Positions 1-9,416 of a stretch of 64,000 nt of DNA are shown here, one piece after another. Positions within the stretch are counted from its first letter, which is position 1, and every line of letters starts with the position of its first letter. The stretch is from Paraburkholderia aromaticivorans. Lineage in GTDB: Bacteria; Pseudomonadota; Gammaproteobacteria; Burkholderiales; Burkholderiaceae. Made by a program: the position numbers and the translations under genes. Location: NCBI RefSeq assembly GCF_012689525.1, contig NZ_CP051515.1:3286001-3350000 (forward strand), read 5' to 3'. The notes below the pieces were generated by a model. The model did not search any database, was not told the DNA's origin, and was given only the letters and a program-made list of their open reading frames with translations.

Positions 1-980
1 TGTTTGAGAATTTCGTAGAAGGCGAGCGTCAGTTCCTCCACACTATTTGGGAATTGATCCGTGTCCCAGCCGTTTTGCGGATCGCCGCGATTCGCGTCGA
101 CGCTGCCGAAGATACCGAGCGCATAGGCCGTGGCGATCTCGTGATGGAACGAGTGCCCCGCGAGCGTCGCGTGATTGGCCTCGATGTTCACCCGAATCTC
201 TTTGTCGAGCCCGTGTTGCAGCAAAAAGCCATGCACGGTCGCGACGTCGTAATCGTATTGATGCTTGGTCGGTTCCTGCGGTTTGGGTTCGATCAGCAGC
301 GCGCCTTTGAAACCAATCTTGTGCTTATGATCGACGACCATATGCAGAAAACGGGCGAGTTGATCGCGCTCACGCACGAGGTCCGTATTGAGCAAGGTGT
401 CGTAACCTTCGCGTCCACCCCACAGTACATAGTTATCGCCGCCGAGCCGTTGCGTCGCATCGAACGCATGGCGCACCTGCGTTGCCGCAAACGCGAACAC
501 CTCCGGATCGGGACTGGTCGCCGCGCCGGCCGCGTAACGGGGATGCGAGAACAGATTGGCCGTGCCCCACAGCAGTTTGATGCCGGTGCTCTCCTGCTTG
601 CGCGCCAGATAATCGGCGATGCGCAAGAAGTTTTCGCTGTATTCCTTCAGGCTCGCGCCTTCGGGCGAGACGTCGGTATCGTGAAACGTGTAGTACGGCG
701 TGCCGAGCTTCGAGAAGAATTCGAATGCGGAATCCGCTTTTTGCTGCGCCCGCTCCATCGCGTCGCCGGCTTGCTGCCAGGGACGCCGAAACGTTCCTTG
801 CCCGAAAATATCGACACCCGGCCAGACGAACGTATGCCAGTAGCACACGGCAATGCGTAGATGTTCTTCGAGAGTCTTTCCGAGTACTCTTTTGCTTTTA
901 TCGTAGTGGCGGTACGCAAGCGGGTTATCCGATTGAGGGCCTTCGTAGCGGATCTCGGGAATGTGTTCGAAGTAAGACAT
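1..980 (-). CDS. xylA: Xylose isomerase, 3' end outside window
   Basis: Converts D-xylose to D-xylulose in the cytoplasm. The reading frame starts at ATG 978-980, preceded by GGAGA (5' side of the coding strand), and runs off the left edge after about 326 codons, so roughly the last quarter is missing. Family motifs are plain: the N-terminal [22 protein letters not shown] with the catalytic His, [20 protein letters not shown] carrying metal ligands, and [12 protein letters not shown]. It is divergent from xylR, as expected for a regulated xylose gene. The product is assigned from these motifs; the C-terminus cannot be judged. Confidence 0.96.
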   Translation of the reverse strand, partial: MSYFEHIPEIRYEGPQSDNPLAYRHYDKSKRVLGKTLEEHLRIAVCYWHTFVWPGVDIFGQGTFRRPWQQAGDAMERAQQKADSAFEFFSKLGTPYYTFHDTDVSPEGASLKEYSENFLRIADYLARKQESTGIKLLWGTANLFSHPRYAAGAATSPDPEVFAFAATQVRHAFDATQRLGGDNYVLWGGREGYDTLLNTDLVRERDQLARFLHMVVDHKHKIGFKGALLIEPKPQEPTKHQYDYDVATVHGFLLQHGLDKEIRVNIEANHATLAGHSFHHEIATAYALGIFGSVDANRGDPQNGWDTDQFPNSVEELTLAFYEILK

Positions 981-1252
981 CAGCGTCTCCAGTTTATGGT
1001 GCACCGCAACCCGTGCGACGTCGCCGCGCCGGTTGACAAGGTGACCCCATGCTGCCGCTTGCACGGTGCATCGGCAATTGCGAAATTGCGCAGCGCGCTT
1101 GATGTTTCTTACCGCCCTTGATTTTGTTTCGCACCGGCGCGTGATTCGGGGCCTAGAATAACCAGACGCTTAAAACCGGTGCCGCTCGAATCGCGCACCC
1201 AACAGGAGACGAAGGCGCGGCAGGTCCAACGACCCGCGCGCCGCTCACCGCC
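981..1252. promoter_or_regulatory. Divergent xylA/xylR control region
   Basis: This 272-base spacer separates the divergent xylA and xylR starts and must contain both promoters. The xylA ribosome binding site is at about 983-988 (CTCC on this strand). I could not assign a clear XylR half-site or hexamers by eye. Confidence 0.4.
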
Positions 1253-2470
1253 ATGACCCGTCCGCAAACACCACAGACGACCCATCGGATCGCGCTGCTG
1301 TTCAACGCGAACAAGGTCTACGACCGCGAGATCATCACCGGCATCGGTAACTACCTGCTGTCCACGCGCGTGGCGTGGGACCTGTTCCTCGAAGAAGATT
1401 TTCGCTGCCGGCTGACGGGCATCGAACGCTTCGACGGCGACGGCATCATCGCGGATTTCGACGATCCCGCTGTGGGCGAAGCGCTGCGCGATTGTCCGTT
1501 GCCAGTGGTCGCCGTGGGTTCGTCGTTCGAAGATCCGGCGCACTATCCTCCGGATTTACCCTATATCGCGACCGACAACAGCAAGCTCATCTCGCTCGCC
1601 TATACGCACCTGATCGGCGCCGGTCTCGAGCACTTCGCGTTGTATAGCCTCCCGCAGGCGCAGGAGAACCGCTGGGCGCAACAGCGTGAACTCGCGTTCG
1701 CCCACTTGCGCAGCGCGGATGGACATAGCGCGGAGCAGATCGATGGCGAAATGTATCGCGGTCTCTCGACCAGCGCGCCGTCATGGAACCAGGCGACCGA
1801 ACAGCTCACCGCGTGGCTGCGGGATTTGCCGAAGCCGGTCGGCATCATCGCCGTGACTGATGCGCGTGCGCGGCATCTGCTTCAGGCGTGTTTGATCGCC
1901 GGCATTCCTGTGCCCGAAGAGGTCGCGATCATCGGCATCGACAATGATCCGTTGACGCGTACGTTGACCCGTATTCCGCTTTCTTCGGTGATTCAGGGCA
2001 CCGAAGAAATGGGCCGCACCGCGGCTCACCTTTTGCATCAGATGCTGCGTGGTGCGCGCTTTCCAGGGCGACGCATTCTGGTGCCGCCGGTCGGCATCAA
2101 CGTGCTCGAATCGACGAAGCACCAACCGCTGGCGAGTCCGTATGTGATGCGGGCGCGGCACTTCATTCGACAGTACGCGTGCCAGGGTATTCGCACCGAA
2201 CAGGTTGCCGACTATGTGGGCGTATCGCGTTCGTCGCTCGAAGAGTACTTTCGGCGCGAACGGCAGTGCACCGTGCATCAGGAAATCTTGCGTCATAAAC
2301 TCGATGTCGCGAAGGCACTTCTGGCGAAGGGCGATGCGTCGAGCGCGGAAGTGGCGATCCGTTGCGGCTTCACGTCGCTGCAATACATGTACGCGGTGTT
2401 TCGCCGTGAACTCGGTTGTACGCCGCGCGAATACCAGGAGCAGGCGAATTCAACGTCCGCGCCGGGCTGA
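1253..2470 (+). CDS. xylR: XylR-type xylose-responsive activator
   Basis: This is a 405-residue regulator with the E. coli XylR layout. A LacI/periplasmic-binding-protein-like effector domain (about residues 10-285, including AIIGIDNDPLTRT and a PPVGINVLES end) is followed by an AraC-type double helix-turn-helix (about 300-397, with VADYVGVSRSSLEEYFRRE and AIRCGFTSLQYMYAVFRREL). In this family xylose binds the N-terminal domain and the protein activates xyl genes. Its position divergent from xylA supports the same role here. galM follows 33 bases downstream and may be co-transcribed. Confidence 0.93.
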   Translation: MTRPQTPQTTHRIALLFNANKVYDREIITGIGNYLLSTRVAWDLFLEEDFRCRLTGIERFDGDGIIADFDDPAVGEALRDCPLPVVAVGSSFEDPAHYPPDLPYIATDNSKLISLAYTHLIGAGLEHFALYSLPQAQENRWAQQRELAFAHLRSADGHSAEQIDGEMYRGLSTSAPSWNQATEQLTAWLRDLPKPVGIIAVTDARARHLLQACLIAGIPVPEEVAIIGIDNDPLTRTLTRIPLSSVIQGTEEMGRTAAHLLHQMLRGARFPGRRILVPPVGINVLESTKHQPLASPYVMRARHFIRQYACQGIRTEQVADYVGVSRSSLEEYFRRERQCTVHQEILRHKLDVAKALLAKGDASSAEVAIRCGFTSLQYMYAVFRRELGCTPREYQEQANSTSAPG

Positions 2471-2503
2471 GCATGCCTATTCTCTTTTCTTCTCACTGAC
2501 GAC

Positions 2504-3589
2504 ATGATCAGCATCGCACAACTTTCTTCCGAGCCGTGGGGCACATTGCGCGGCGGCGATTCCGTCCGACTCTTCACGCTGCGCAACGCGCACGGCATGA
2601 AAGTCGCTATCAGCGATCTGGGCGCGACGCTGGTCTCGTGGCATGCGCCAGATCGCGCCGGCGTACTCGGCGATATACTGCTCGGCCACGACACGCCCGC
2701 TGAATATGTGGCGGCCACCACTTACATGGGCGGACTGATCGGCCGCTGGGCGAACCGCATTGCCGATGCGCGCTTTACGCTCGATGGCATTGAGTACACG
2801 CTCGACCGCAATGAAGGCGCGAACCTGCTGCATGGCGGCTCGGTGGGTTTCCATCGCGCGCTGTGGGACGTGAGCGAGGATAACGGCGCGTTGCTCATGC
2901 GGCTGGAGTCGCCCGAAGGCGATGCCGGTTTTCCCGGCAACGTGACCACGCAAGTGCGCTATTCGCTCGACGACGACGGCACGCTGACCATCGCCTATGA
3001 AGCGATCACCGATGCCGCTACACCGCTCAATCTGACGAGTCATCCCTACTTCAATCTCACGGGCCGGCCGGGTGCCGACATTCGCGGCCACGTGTTGTCG
3101 ATCGATGCCGACCGCTTCTTTGAAGTCGACGCCGCCATGATTCCGTGCAAGCTGGCTGAAGTGGCAGGCAATGCCTTCGACTTCCGGCAGAGCGCGCCGA
3201 TCGGCGCACGGCTCGACTGGCCGCACGTGCAGTTGGCGACGGCTGGCGGCTTCGACCATTGCTACGTGCTGCACGATGCACGCGACGCCGACAAAAACGG
3301 CGCCACCCCGCCGATGCGCCAGGTTGCCTGCGCCTACGATCCCGGCAGCGGACGCGAATTGACCGTGTCGACCGATCAACGCGGCTTACAGTTTTATAGC
3401 GGCAACTGGTTAAAGGGCGAGACAGGACGCGGCGGCATTGCGTATCAAGCGCATGCCGGTTTGTGTCTCGAAGCGGGCGGTTTTCCGAACCAGGTCAATA
3501 TGGCGGAGCAGGACGAGGTGATCGTGCGCGCCGGCGACACGTATCAGCAAGTGACCGCGTATCGGGTCGATGTACGCCAGGGCGTGTGA
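2504..3589 (+). CDS. galM: Aldose 1-epimerase (galactose mutarotase)
   Basis: This 361-residue protein interconverts alpha and beta anomers of aldoses. Family hallmarks are present: GRWANRI (81-87), LLHGG with His110, HPYFNLTG with His180, and GLCLEAGGFPNQVN with the probable catalytic base Glu323. There is no signal peptide, so it is probably cytoplasmic. It lies 33 bases after xylR, and a mutarotase would supply the correct xylose anomer to xylose isomerase, so co-expression with the xyl genes is sensible but inferred. Confidence 0.92.
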   Translation: MISIAQLSSEPWGTLRGGDSVRLFTLRNAHGMKVAISDLGATLVSWHAPDRAGVLGDILLGHDTPAEYVAATTYMGGLIGRWANRIADARFTLDGIEYTLDRNEGANLLHGGSVGFHRALWDVSEDNGALLMRLESPEGDAGFPGNVTTQVRYSLDDDGTLTIAYEAITDAATPLNLTSHPYFNLTGRPGADIRGHVLSIDADRFFEVDAAMIPCKLAEVAGNAFDFRQSAPIGARLDWPHVQLATAGGFDHCYVLHDARDADKNGATPPMRQVACAYDPGSGRELTVSTDQRGLQFYSGNWLKGETGRGGIAYQAHAGLCLEAGGFPNQVNMAEQDEVIVRAGDTYQQVTAYRVDVRQGV

Positions 3590-3759
3590 CGCGAGTCTTC
3601 ATAGATTACGACCTTCATTACATCCCGCCGACTTATTGTTTGTAGCAATACTGAATTACCGTGTTAGTAGTTTCCCTTAGACCACGCCCTTCATAGAATC
3701 CGAGCATGGTGCCGAAGATTGCTGCGGCGCCCAATAGAATATTCTCGGAGGGAAGCATC

Positions 3760-4062
3760 ATGAAATCGCTAATCAAAGCAGTGGCGCTGGTTGTGGCGTT
3801 CGCAGCGCCAGTCGCGTCGTTCGCACAATCCGAGCAACCGGTAACACGTGCCGAGGTCGAGGCACAATTGAAGCAGATCGAACAGGCCGGCTACAACCCG
3901 GCGGTCGCAACGGACTCCACCTACCCGGCTGACATTCAAGCAGCCGAAGCACGCGTTGCCGCGCAGAACAACGCAGCAACGGGATATGGTCCTTCCACCG
4001 CCGGCTCGTCGGAAACCGGCTCCGACGTTCCCGCTGGCAATCCGAATCTGCAAGGTCAGTAG
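3760..4062 (+). CDS. DUF4148 secreted small protein
   Basis: This 100-residue exported protein is of a type abundant in Burkholderiaceae. I chose ATG 3760 because GGAGGGA lies just upstream and the translation then begins with a clean Sec signal peptide (MKSLIKAVALVV... cleaved near SFAQ). The mature part starts with the DUF4148 pattern VTRAEVEAQLKQIEQAGYNP, followed by a low-complexity Gly/Ser/Pro tail. The function of the family is unknown. Confidence 0.88.
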   Translation: MKSLIKAVALVVAFAAPVASFAQSEQPVTRAEVEAQLKQIEQAGYNPAVATDSTYPADIQAAEARVAAQNNAATGYGPSTAGSSETGSDVPAGNPNLQGQ

Positions 4063-4796
4063 TCCGCAATCTGTTTTGCGACAATTCGGTGCGAGCGCAT
4101 GGTTCAGGCATGCGCTCGTGTTTGTGCGGCGAATGCGTGACCATGACAGCGCAATGTCAGAAAGTCCTTTGACGAAAATAATGGCTCAGCTATCCTAAGG
4201 CGGCAGTTCGATGGTTCTCCGCGTGCATTCATGTGCATCGCGAGAACTTCTACTCAACGTCGCTTCGGGTTCAATCGTGAAAGTCCGTGGTCCATTGGTG
4301 AGATACCAGCGCGGTCGGGAAAGAACGATCCTGTTCGGCTGTCCGATCGCTCATCAGGGGAGCAGCTGCGCTTCGCCGTCCCGTCCCCTGTCTATCGATA
4401 CCGTCTTGTCGCGTCGTTCCGTGCGTCGGCATAACGTCATTGCCGCGCCTTCAGCCATTCCTGTGCGTACCGACGAAATCGCGTCGCTTCTGCCTTAGCC
4501 CCCTTCTCTTTTCGCGAGTCTGTGTTGCATGCGGGAGACCGTTTGTTTAGCGGTCGCGCGTCTGTCATGCATTCGCCTTTTCGTGCTTCGCAAGTTTGCT
4601 TGCTAGCGCGGGGCGGCTTATAGCGCTCGCTTATCCGCATTCCTTTTAGCTCTGCTGTGCGCTTGCGCTGCGGCAGGCGGCGTCACGTCTCTTTTCGTCT
4701 TTCGCATTCTTTGTCGAGTGCGCGGACTGGGAGCGATGGTGTGCGCACGTCTGTGCTGCGGCGAAAACTGAAGCTCGATATCAAGGAGATTGCAGA
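4063..4796. other. 734-base gap, no gene recognised
   Basis: No open frame here shows the codon bias of the neighbours. The second half is pyrimidine-rich and contains a weak hairpin (GACCG 4537-4541 with CGGTC 4551-4555). It presumably carries the promoter of the downstream binding-protein gene; an unannotated small RNA is possible but not demonstrated. Confidence 0.4.
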
Positions 4797-5915
4797 ATGA
4801 AGACTCGTCACGCCACGCTTCTTTCGCTGGCCGGCACGATGCTGTGCTCACTGACCGCTTTGACCGCGATGAACGCCGCGCGCGCCGCGGACACGTCGCT
4901 GAATGTCTACAACTGGTCCGACTACATTGCGAAGGACACGATCGCCAACTTCGAGAAGCAATCCGGCGTCAACGTGAAATACGACAGTTACGACAGCGAC
5001 GATACGTTGCAGGCCAAATTGCTTGCGGGCAGCTCGGGCTATGACATCGTGGTGCCGACGTCGAGCTATATGGCGCGGCAGATCGAAGCCGGTGTGTATC
5101 AGAAGATCGACAAGTCGAAGATGCCGAACCTCGCCAATCTCGATCCCGGTTTGATGAAACTGATTGCGGATGCCGATCCCGGCAATCAATACGGCGTGCC
5201 TTGGGCATGGGGCACCGATGGGATCGGCTACAACGTGCAGGCAGTGAAGAAAGCGCTCGGTGGTGAAGCGCCGGTGGATAGCTGGTCGCTGTTGTTCGAC
5301 CCGGCGAATCTGTCGAAGGTGAAGAGTTGCGGTGTGTCCTTTCTCGATTCGGCCGCCGATGTCTTTCCCGCCGTGCTTCAGTACATGCACAAAGATCCGA
5401 ACAGTACTAATCCTGGCGACTACCAGGCGGCGTATGAAGTGCTGAAGAAGGTTCGGCCGTACATCACGCAGTTCAATTCATCCGGCTATATCAACGATCT
5501 GGCGAACAACGATATCTGCGTGGCGTTCGGTTTTTCCGGCGATGTGGGAATTGCGCGGCGACGTGCTTCGGAAGCGAAGCGTTCGTATGAGGTGCGGTTT
5601 TCTAATATCAAGGACGCTGGTTTGGTTTGGATGGATGTGATGGTGATTCCGAAGGACGCGCCGCATCCGGAAGCGGCGATGAAGTGGATGAACTACATCG
5701 AAGATCCGAAGGTGAGTGCGGAAATTACGAATGAGGTTTTCTATCCGACTGCGAATCGTGCGGCGCGGCAGTTTGTGACGCCGACTATTGAGCAGGATGC
5801 GAATGTTTATCCGCCTGAGGCTGTGCTGAACAAGATGACGTTGATGCGGCCGCAGCCGGCGCCGATCATGCGGTTGGAGAATCGGCTTTGGGCGCAGTTG
5901 AAGTCGGGTAGTTGA
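4797..5915 (+). CDS. Polyamine-type ABC transporter solute-binding protein
   Basis: This 372-residue periplasmic protein of the PotF/PotD (SBP_bac_8) type begins with a signal peptide cleaved near ARA|ADT (about residue 30). It carries YNWSDYI near the mature N-terminus and PWAWGTDGIGYN, both typical of putrescine/spermidine-binding proteins. RBS AAGGAG lies a few bases before ATG. No permease or ATPase gene is adjacent, so it is an orphan binding protein here. From about 5,560 onward the codons shift to G/T-ending ones (gattttt, tttgtgacg), unlike the 5' part of the gene. Substrate is inferred from family only. Confidence 0.88.
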   Translation: MKTRHATLLSLAGTMLCSLTALTAMNAARAADTSLNVYNWSDYIAKDTIANFEKQSGVNVKYDSYDSDDTLQAKLLAGSSGYDIVVPTSSYMARQIEAGVYQKIDKSKMPNLANLDPGLMKLIADADPGNQYGVPWAWGTDGIGYNVQAVKKALGGEAPVDSWSLLFDPANLSKVKSCGVSFLDSAADVFPAVLQYMHKDPNSTNPGDYQAAYEVLKKVRPYITQFNSSGYINDLANNDICVAFGFSGDVGIARRRASEAKRSYEVRFSNIKDAGLVWMDVMVIPKDAPHPEAAMKWMNYIEDPKVSAEITNEVFYPTANRAARQFVTPTIEQDANVYPPEAVLNKMTLMRPQPAPIMRLENRLWAQLKSGS

Positions 5916-6032
5916 GGGGTTTTGTTGTTCTGAGCGTTGGTGGCTTCAGGCGAGTCTTTTGGGCGTGGCGCGGGCAGTGGGTGCATGCGCTGCGCTTCTT
6001 TTTCTATTCTTCTATTTTCTATTCGAGACATT

Positions 6033-6395
6033 ATGGGTATTTTGAGTATTGTGGATTTTTCGGTGGCTGCTAAGGAAAGTGTTGAGTACATGCCTAAGGC
6101 TGAGGCTGTGCTGGCTGGGGAGCCTTTGCAGACTGTTCATACGCATTTTTCCAGCCCTTGTGGGCAGCTTGCGGCGGGGATTTGGGAAGGGGCTTGCGGT
6201 CAGTGGACTGTGAATTTTACGGAGAGCGAGTACTGCGAGATTCTCGAAGGGGTGTCGGTGATTCGAGATGCGGATGGCGTGGCGAAAACTGTGCGGGCTG
6301 GGGATCGGTTTTTGATTCCTGCTGGGTTTACGGGGACTTGGGAAGTTGTTGAGCCGTGTAGGAAAGTGTTTGTTTCGGTGGAGTTTAAAGGGTAG
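6033..6395 (+). CDS. Small cupin-domain protein (DUF861 type)
   Basis: This 120-residue single-domain cupin carries the pattern WTVNFTESEYCEILEGVSVI followed by GDRFLIPAGFTGTWEV, characteristic of the cupin_3/DUF861 family. I chose ATG 6033 because upstream in-frame sequence lacks coding character. It lies 117 bases after the polyamine-binding protein in the same orientation; related cupins often occur beside polyamine and amine catabolic genes. The gene has strikingly T/G-rich third positions and looks compositionally unlike most of the window. No enzymatic activity can be assigned. Confidence 0.8.
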   Translation: MGILSIVDFSVAAKESVEYMPKAEAVLAGEPLQTVHTHFSSPCGQLAAGIWEGACGQWTVNFTESEYCEILEGVSVIRDADGVAKTVRAGDRFLIPAGFTGTWEVVEPCRKVFVSVEFKG

Positions 6396-6494
6396 CTTTT
6401 GGTGGTTGTTTTGGTGATGCAGATGAAGGAGGCACACGCGATTGTGCATGGCGCCTCGCTTCGCTGATGCTATTGGTTGGCCGCTATCTTTTGA

Positions 6495-6700
6495 TCAGTG
6501 ACGCACGGCGACCGATTGCTGCGCTCGCGTTTTTACGATCGACGCGCTTTTGGTGGGCGCTCTTTTTCGCTTTGCGGTGTTGTCGGCGGGTTGCGATCCG
6601 CTCGCGAGCTTGGATACTTCGGCGAGAAGGCGCGTTGCGTGGCTGGCCGTGAGGCGGCTTTGAGAGACGCCCTTTGCATCGAGCGCGATAACCAAAAAAA
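6495..6700 (-). pseudogene. C-terminal remnant of an unknown gene, cut by IS3
   Basis: On the minus strand, an open frame with strong C/G-ending codon bias ends at a stop at 6495. It reads ...LDAKGVSQSRLTASHATRLL and then a Lys/Arg/Ala-rich tail ending SVAVRH. Upstream it runs straight into the IS3 transposase remnant and has no start. I read it as the surviving tail of a chromosomal gene truncated by the insertion. I do not recognise the family. Confidence 0.35.
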
Positions 6701-7250
6701 AGCCTGCTGCCGGGCATTTCCGAGAGCGGCTATTACGCGTGGCGCAAGCGCTCGCCGTCGTTGCGGGAACGGCAGGAGCCGCGACCGGAGGCCGAGGTGC
6801 TCGCTGCGCATCAGCGCACGCGTGAAAGCTTCGGGCCCGAACGCTTGCAGAAACACCTCGATCAACGCGGCGTGCAGCCCGGCGTTCATCGCATAAAAAG
6901 GCTGCGTAAAAAGCTTGGGTTGCGTTGCAGGCAGAAACGCAGGTTCGAAGGCGACGACCAAATCGACGCACGGCCTGCCTGTGGCACCAAACCTGCTGAA
7001 TCAGGATTTCACCGCAACCGCGCCAAATCAGGCCTGGTGTGGCGATATCACGTATATCGCAAACGACGAGGGTTGGCTGTACCTTGCCGGCCGGAAAGAT
7101 CTGTTCAGCGTCGAGCTGGTCGGCTACGCCATGAGCGAGCGCATGACGAACCATCTGGTGATGCAGGCGTCGTTCCGCGCGGTTGCATCGCAGCGCCCGG
7201 CGGCCGGCTTAACCCGTTGGCTTCCACGCGTTCCGACCGACCTTACGAGC
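6692..7250 (+). pseudogene. IS3-family transposase OrfB remnant
   Basis: The N-terminal half of an IS3-group OrfB is present in two frames. The first reads SESGYYAWRKRSPS ... RTRESFGPERLQKHL ... KKLGLRCRQKRRF (about 6704-6950). The second continues with KATTKSTHGLPVAPNLL and APNQAWCGDITYI, up to ASFRAVASQRPAAGL (about 6945-7210). A frameshift therefore lies near 6945, and the gene is lost after the first DDE catalytic Asp region (GDITYI). OrfA and both terminal inverted repeats are not visible. An A8G run (AAAAAAAAG) near 6693-6701 resembles the IS3 frameshift window. Inactive relic. Confidence 0.85.
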
Positions 7251-7264
7251 ACCGAGGTCGAAAG

Positions 7265-8188
7265 CTACACATTGTCCCAGTAAGGGGGCGATCCGATCGC
7301 ATCGACAAGGAAAGCGGATACCTCGCGCACTTTTCGAGACCGCAGCCTGTTCTCAGCCGAGAGAATCTGAATGTATAGCTCTTCAACGGACACGGAGATA
7401 TCCCAGTCTGTCAGCAAGCTCACAAGCTTCCGATCTTTAAAGCTTGCCGGAGCGAACACCCAGCTTGGGAAGAGCACGATTCCGCGTCCTGCCAAAGCAG
7501 CAGCCACCAATACCTCGGCATTGTTGCTTCGCAACGGACCGCTTACGTCCTGCGGCTTGAAGGTCTCCTTGGACGAGCGCCTGAAATACCACCTCTGCGG
7601 TGCTTGCGTACCCTTGAACAAGAGGCAACTGTGCTGTAAGAGATCATCCGGGGTTTGCGGAGTGCCATGCAAAGCCAGGTATTCAGGGCTCGCAGCAAGC
7701 AAGTATCGATGAGCACCCACGACCTTGCCTATTAGCCCCGAATCTATTAGTTGCCCTACACGTATCGTGATATCCACACCTTCCTGCACCGGATCAATGA
7801 CGCTATCCGTGAGAGTGAGTTCTACCGACAGGTCGGGATATTTGGCTTGCAGCTCATTGACCAGATGGGCGATATGGAGCCTGCCAAGCCCCATTGGCGC
7901 ATTGATCTTTACCAGTCCCCGGATGCCGGCGTCTCTATGGGCGAGCTGATCGGCAGCGTTATCCAGCAGTTCTACAGCCTCACGTACTTGCGAATAGTAG
8001 CGCTGCCCCTGCTCGGTGAGCGTGACGGCACGCGTGCTCCTGTAAAAGAGTTGCTGTCCCAGTTCCCTTTCCAGAGACGCAATGAATCGTGACACCGACG
8101 AAGCCGGGACCTCGAAGTGTCGGGCTGTGGCTAGAAAACTCCCAGTCGTCGAGAGCGTCAAAAAGTAACGTAAAGCCTGGACGTTCAT
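7265..8188 (-). CDS. LysR-family transcriptional regulator
   Basis: This 307-residue regulator has an N-terminal winged helix-turn-helix (residues 1-60: LRYFLTLSTTGSFLATARHF and SSVSRFIASLERELGQQLFYRS) and a LysR substrate-binding domain from about 90. It is divergent from the SDR gene at 8618, separated by 429 bases, which suggests it regulates that gene, though this is inferred. Its 3' end abuts the IS3 relic, and the stop lies within the last bases of the disrupted region. Confidence 0.9.
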   Translation of the reverse strand: MNVQALRYFLTLSTTGSFLATARHFEVPASSVSRFIASLERELGQQLFYRSTRAVTLTEQGQRYYSQVREAVELLDNAADQLAHRDAGIRGLVKINAPMGLGRLHIAHLVNELQAKYPDLSVELTLTDSVIDPVQEGVDITIRVGQLIDSGLIGKVVGAHRYLLAASPEYLALHGTPQTPDDLLQHSCLLFKGTQAPQRWYFRRSSKETFKPQDVSGPLRSNNAEVLVAAALAGRGIVLFPSWVFAPASFKDRKLVSLLTDWDISVSVEELYIQILSAENRLRSRKVREVSAFLVDAIGSPPYWDNV

Positions 8189-8617
8189 GGCTGACTCATA
8201 GCGAAGAGGCGCCCCGTACCTCGGAGACGCCTAACGGGCGTAACGGCACCACCGCGTCAGCCTGCCCGAGGGGCCGATCGCTGGACTGTCCCGAACGCAT
8301 CGCAGGCGGACCGCTCGGCAAACCGGACCAAAAATGCTGTTTCGACAAAGATGATTTGCCGCAATGGCCAATTGTTGCAGATATCGCATCCGGCTACCAT
8401 CGATTCCACTGTGATCCTATTCATCCGGTACCGCGTTTGCGATGAGTGGAGCTAAAAATCAGGAATGTCGAGGGCGCGCCCTCTGACGAATTAACTCGTC
8501 GTTCTGGCTCAAGAGCTTGCCTGCGCACGGAGCTTCTCGTTGCCACGTTCAATGGATGCCACGGAGCCATCGGTCCGATTGGCGTCACAGCCAACAACTA
8601 CTTTTTTGGAGTAAAGC
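8189..8617. promoter_or_regulatory. 429-base divergent spacer between LysR and SDR genes
   Basis: No convincing ORF. As the only space between divergent lysR and SDR starts it should hold both promoters and LysR boxes (T-N11-A motifs), but I could not single one out. A plausible weak RBS (TTGGAGTAA) precedes ATG 8618. Confidence 0.35.
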
Positions 8618-9328
8618 ATGAGCACATCACAGAAGGTTGTCGTCGTTACCGGCGCATCGCAAGGCATTGGTGCCGACATCGTGAAGGCATTTCGCAAACT
8701 CGACTACCGCGTTGTTGCAACCTCGCGTTCGATCAAACCGTCAGAAGATTCGAACGTCCTGACGGTTGCCGGCGATATCGGTGATCCGGCGGTCGCCCAA
8801 CGTGTCATTTCCGAAGGCGTCGCCAGGTTCGGCCGGATCGACACGCTGGTGAACAACGCCGGCATTTACATCGGCAAGCCTTTCACCGAAAACACCGCCG
8901 ACGACTACGCCGCTGTGATGAACGTGAATATGGCGGGCTTCTTTTACATCACGCAACTCGCCATTGCCGAAATGGAAAAGCATTCGAGCGGCCACGTGGT
9001 GAGCGTGACGGCCAGCATCGGTGACAATGCGATCAGCGGCATCTATTCGGTCCTGGCAGCCTTGACGAAGGGTGGCGTGAACGCCGCCACGAAGTCGCTG
9101 GCGATTGAGTACGCCAAGAAAGGCATTCGCGTGAATGCCGTCGCGCCAGGCGTCATCAAGACGCCGATGCACGCACCGGAGACCCACGAAATGCTGGGTA
9201 GCTTCCATCCGCTCGGCCGTATCGGCGAGATGAGCGATATCTCCAACGCTGTCCTGTATCTTGATTCGGCATCGTTCGTCACGGGAGAAATCCTGCACAT
9301 CGATGGCGGCCAGAGCGCCGGTCGCTAG
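8618..9328 (+). CDS. SDR-family oxidoreductase
   Basis: This classical short-chain dehydrogenase/reductase has 236 residues. The Rossmann motif TGASQGIG is at about 12-19, NNAG at about 80-83, and the catalytic S-x(n)-Y-x3-K region is altered. Ser is present in SVTASIG, but the usual YxxxK appears as SVLAALTKGG, where the expected catalytic Tyr position holds a Leu/Ala. The C-terminus ends with the GEILHIDGGQSAGR signature. If the missing Tyr is real, activity may be lost or changed. Divergent LysR neighbour suggests inducible expression. Confidence 0.85.
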   Translation: MSTSQKVVVVTGASQGIGADIVKAFRKLDYRVVATSRSIKPSEDSNVLTVAGDIGDPAVAQRVISEGVARFGRIDTLVNNAGIYIGKPFTENTADDYAAVMNVNMAGFFYITQLAIAEMEKHSSGHVVSVTASIGDNAISGIYSVLAALTKGGVNAATKSLAIEYAKKGIRVNAVAPGVIKTPMHAPETHEMLGSFHPLGRIGEMSDISNAVLYLDSASFVTGEILHIDGGQSAGR

Positions 9329-9416
9329 GCACTACGACTCCGGGTGCCGCTAGTCGGCGCCTTTTGCGGCTATCGCAAAGCGCGCCACATGACACTTGAT
9401 GCGAGGACGAGCTGGA

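Noticed and set aside
4500..4600. Small RNA or hairpin in the gap before the polyamine-binding gene
   Set aside because: Only a weak 5-bp stem is visible; not enough support.
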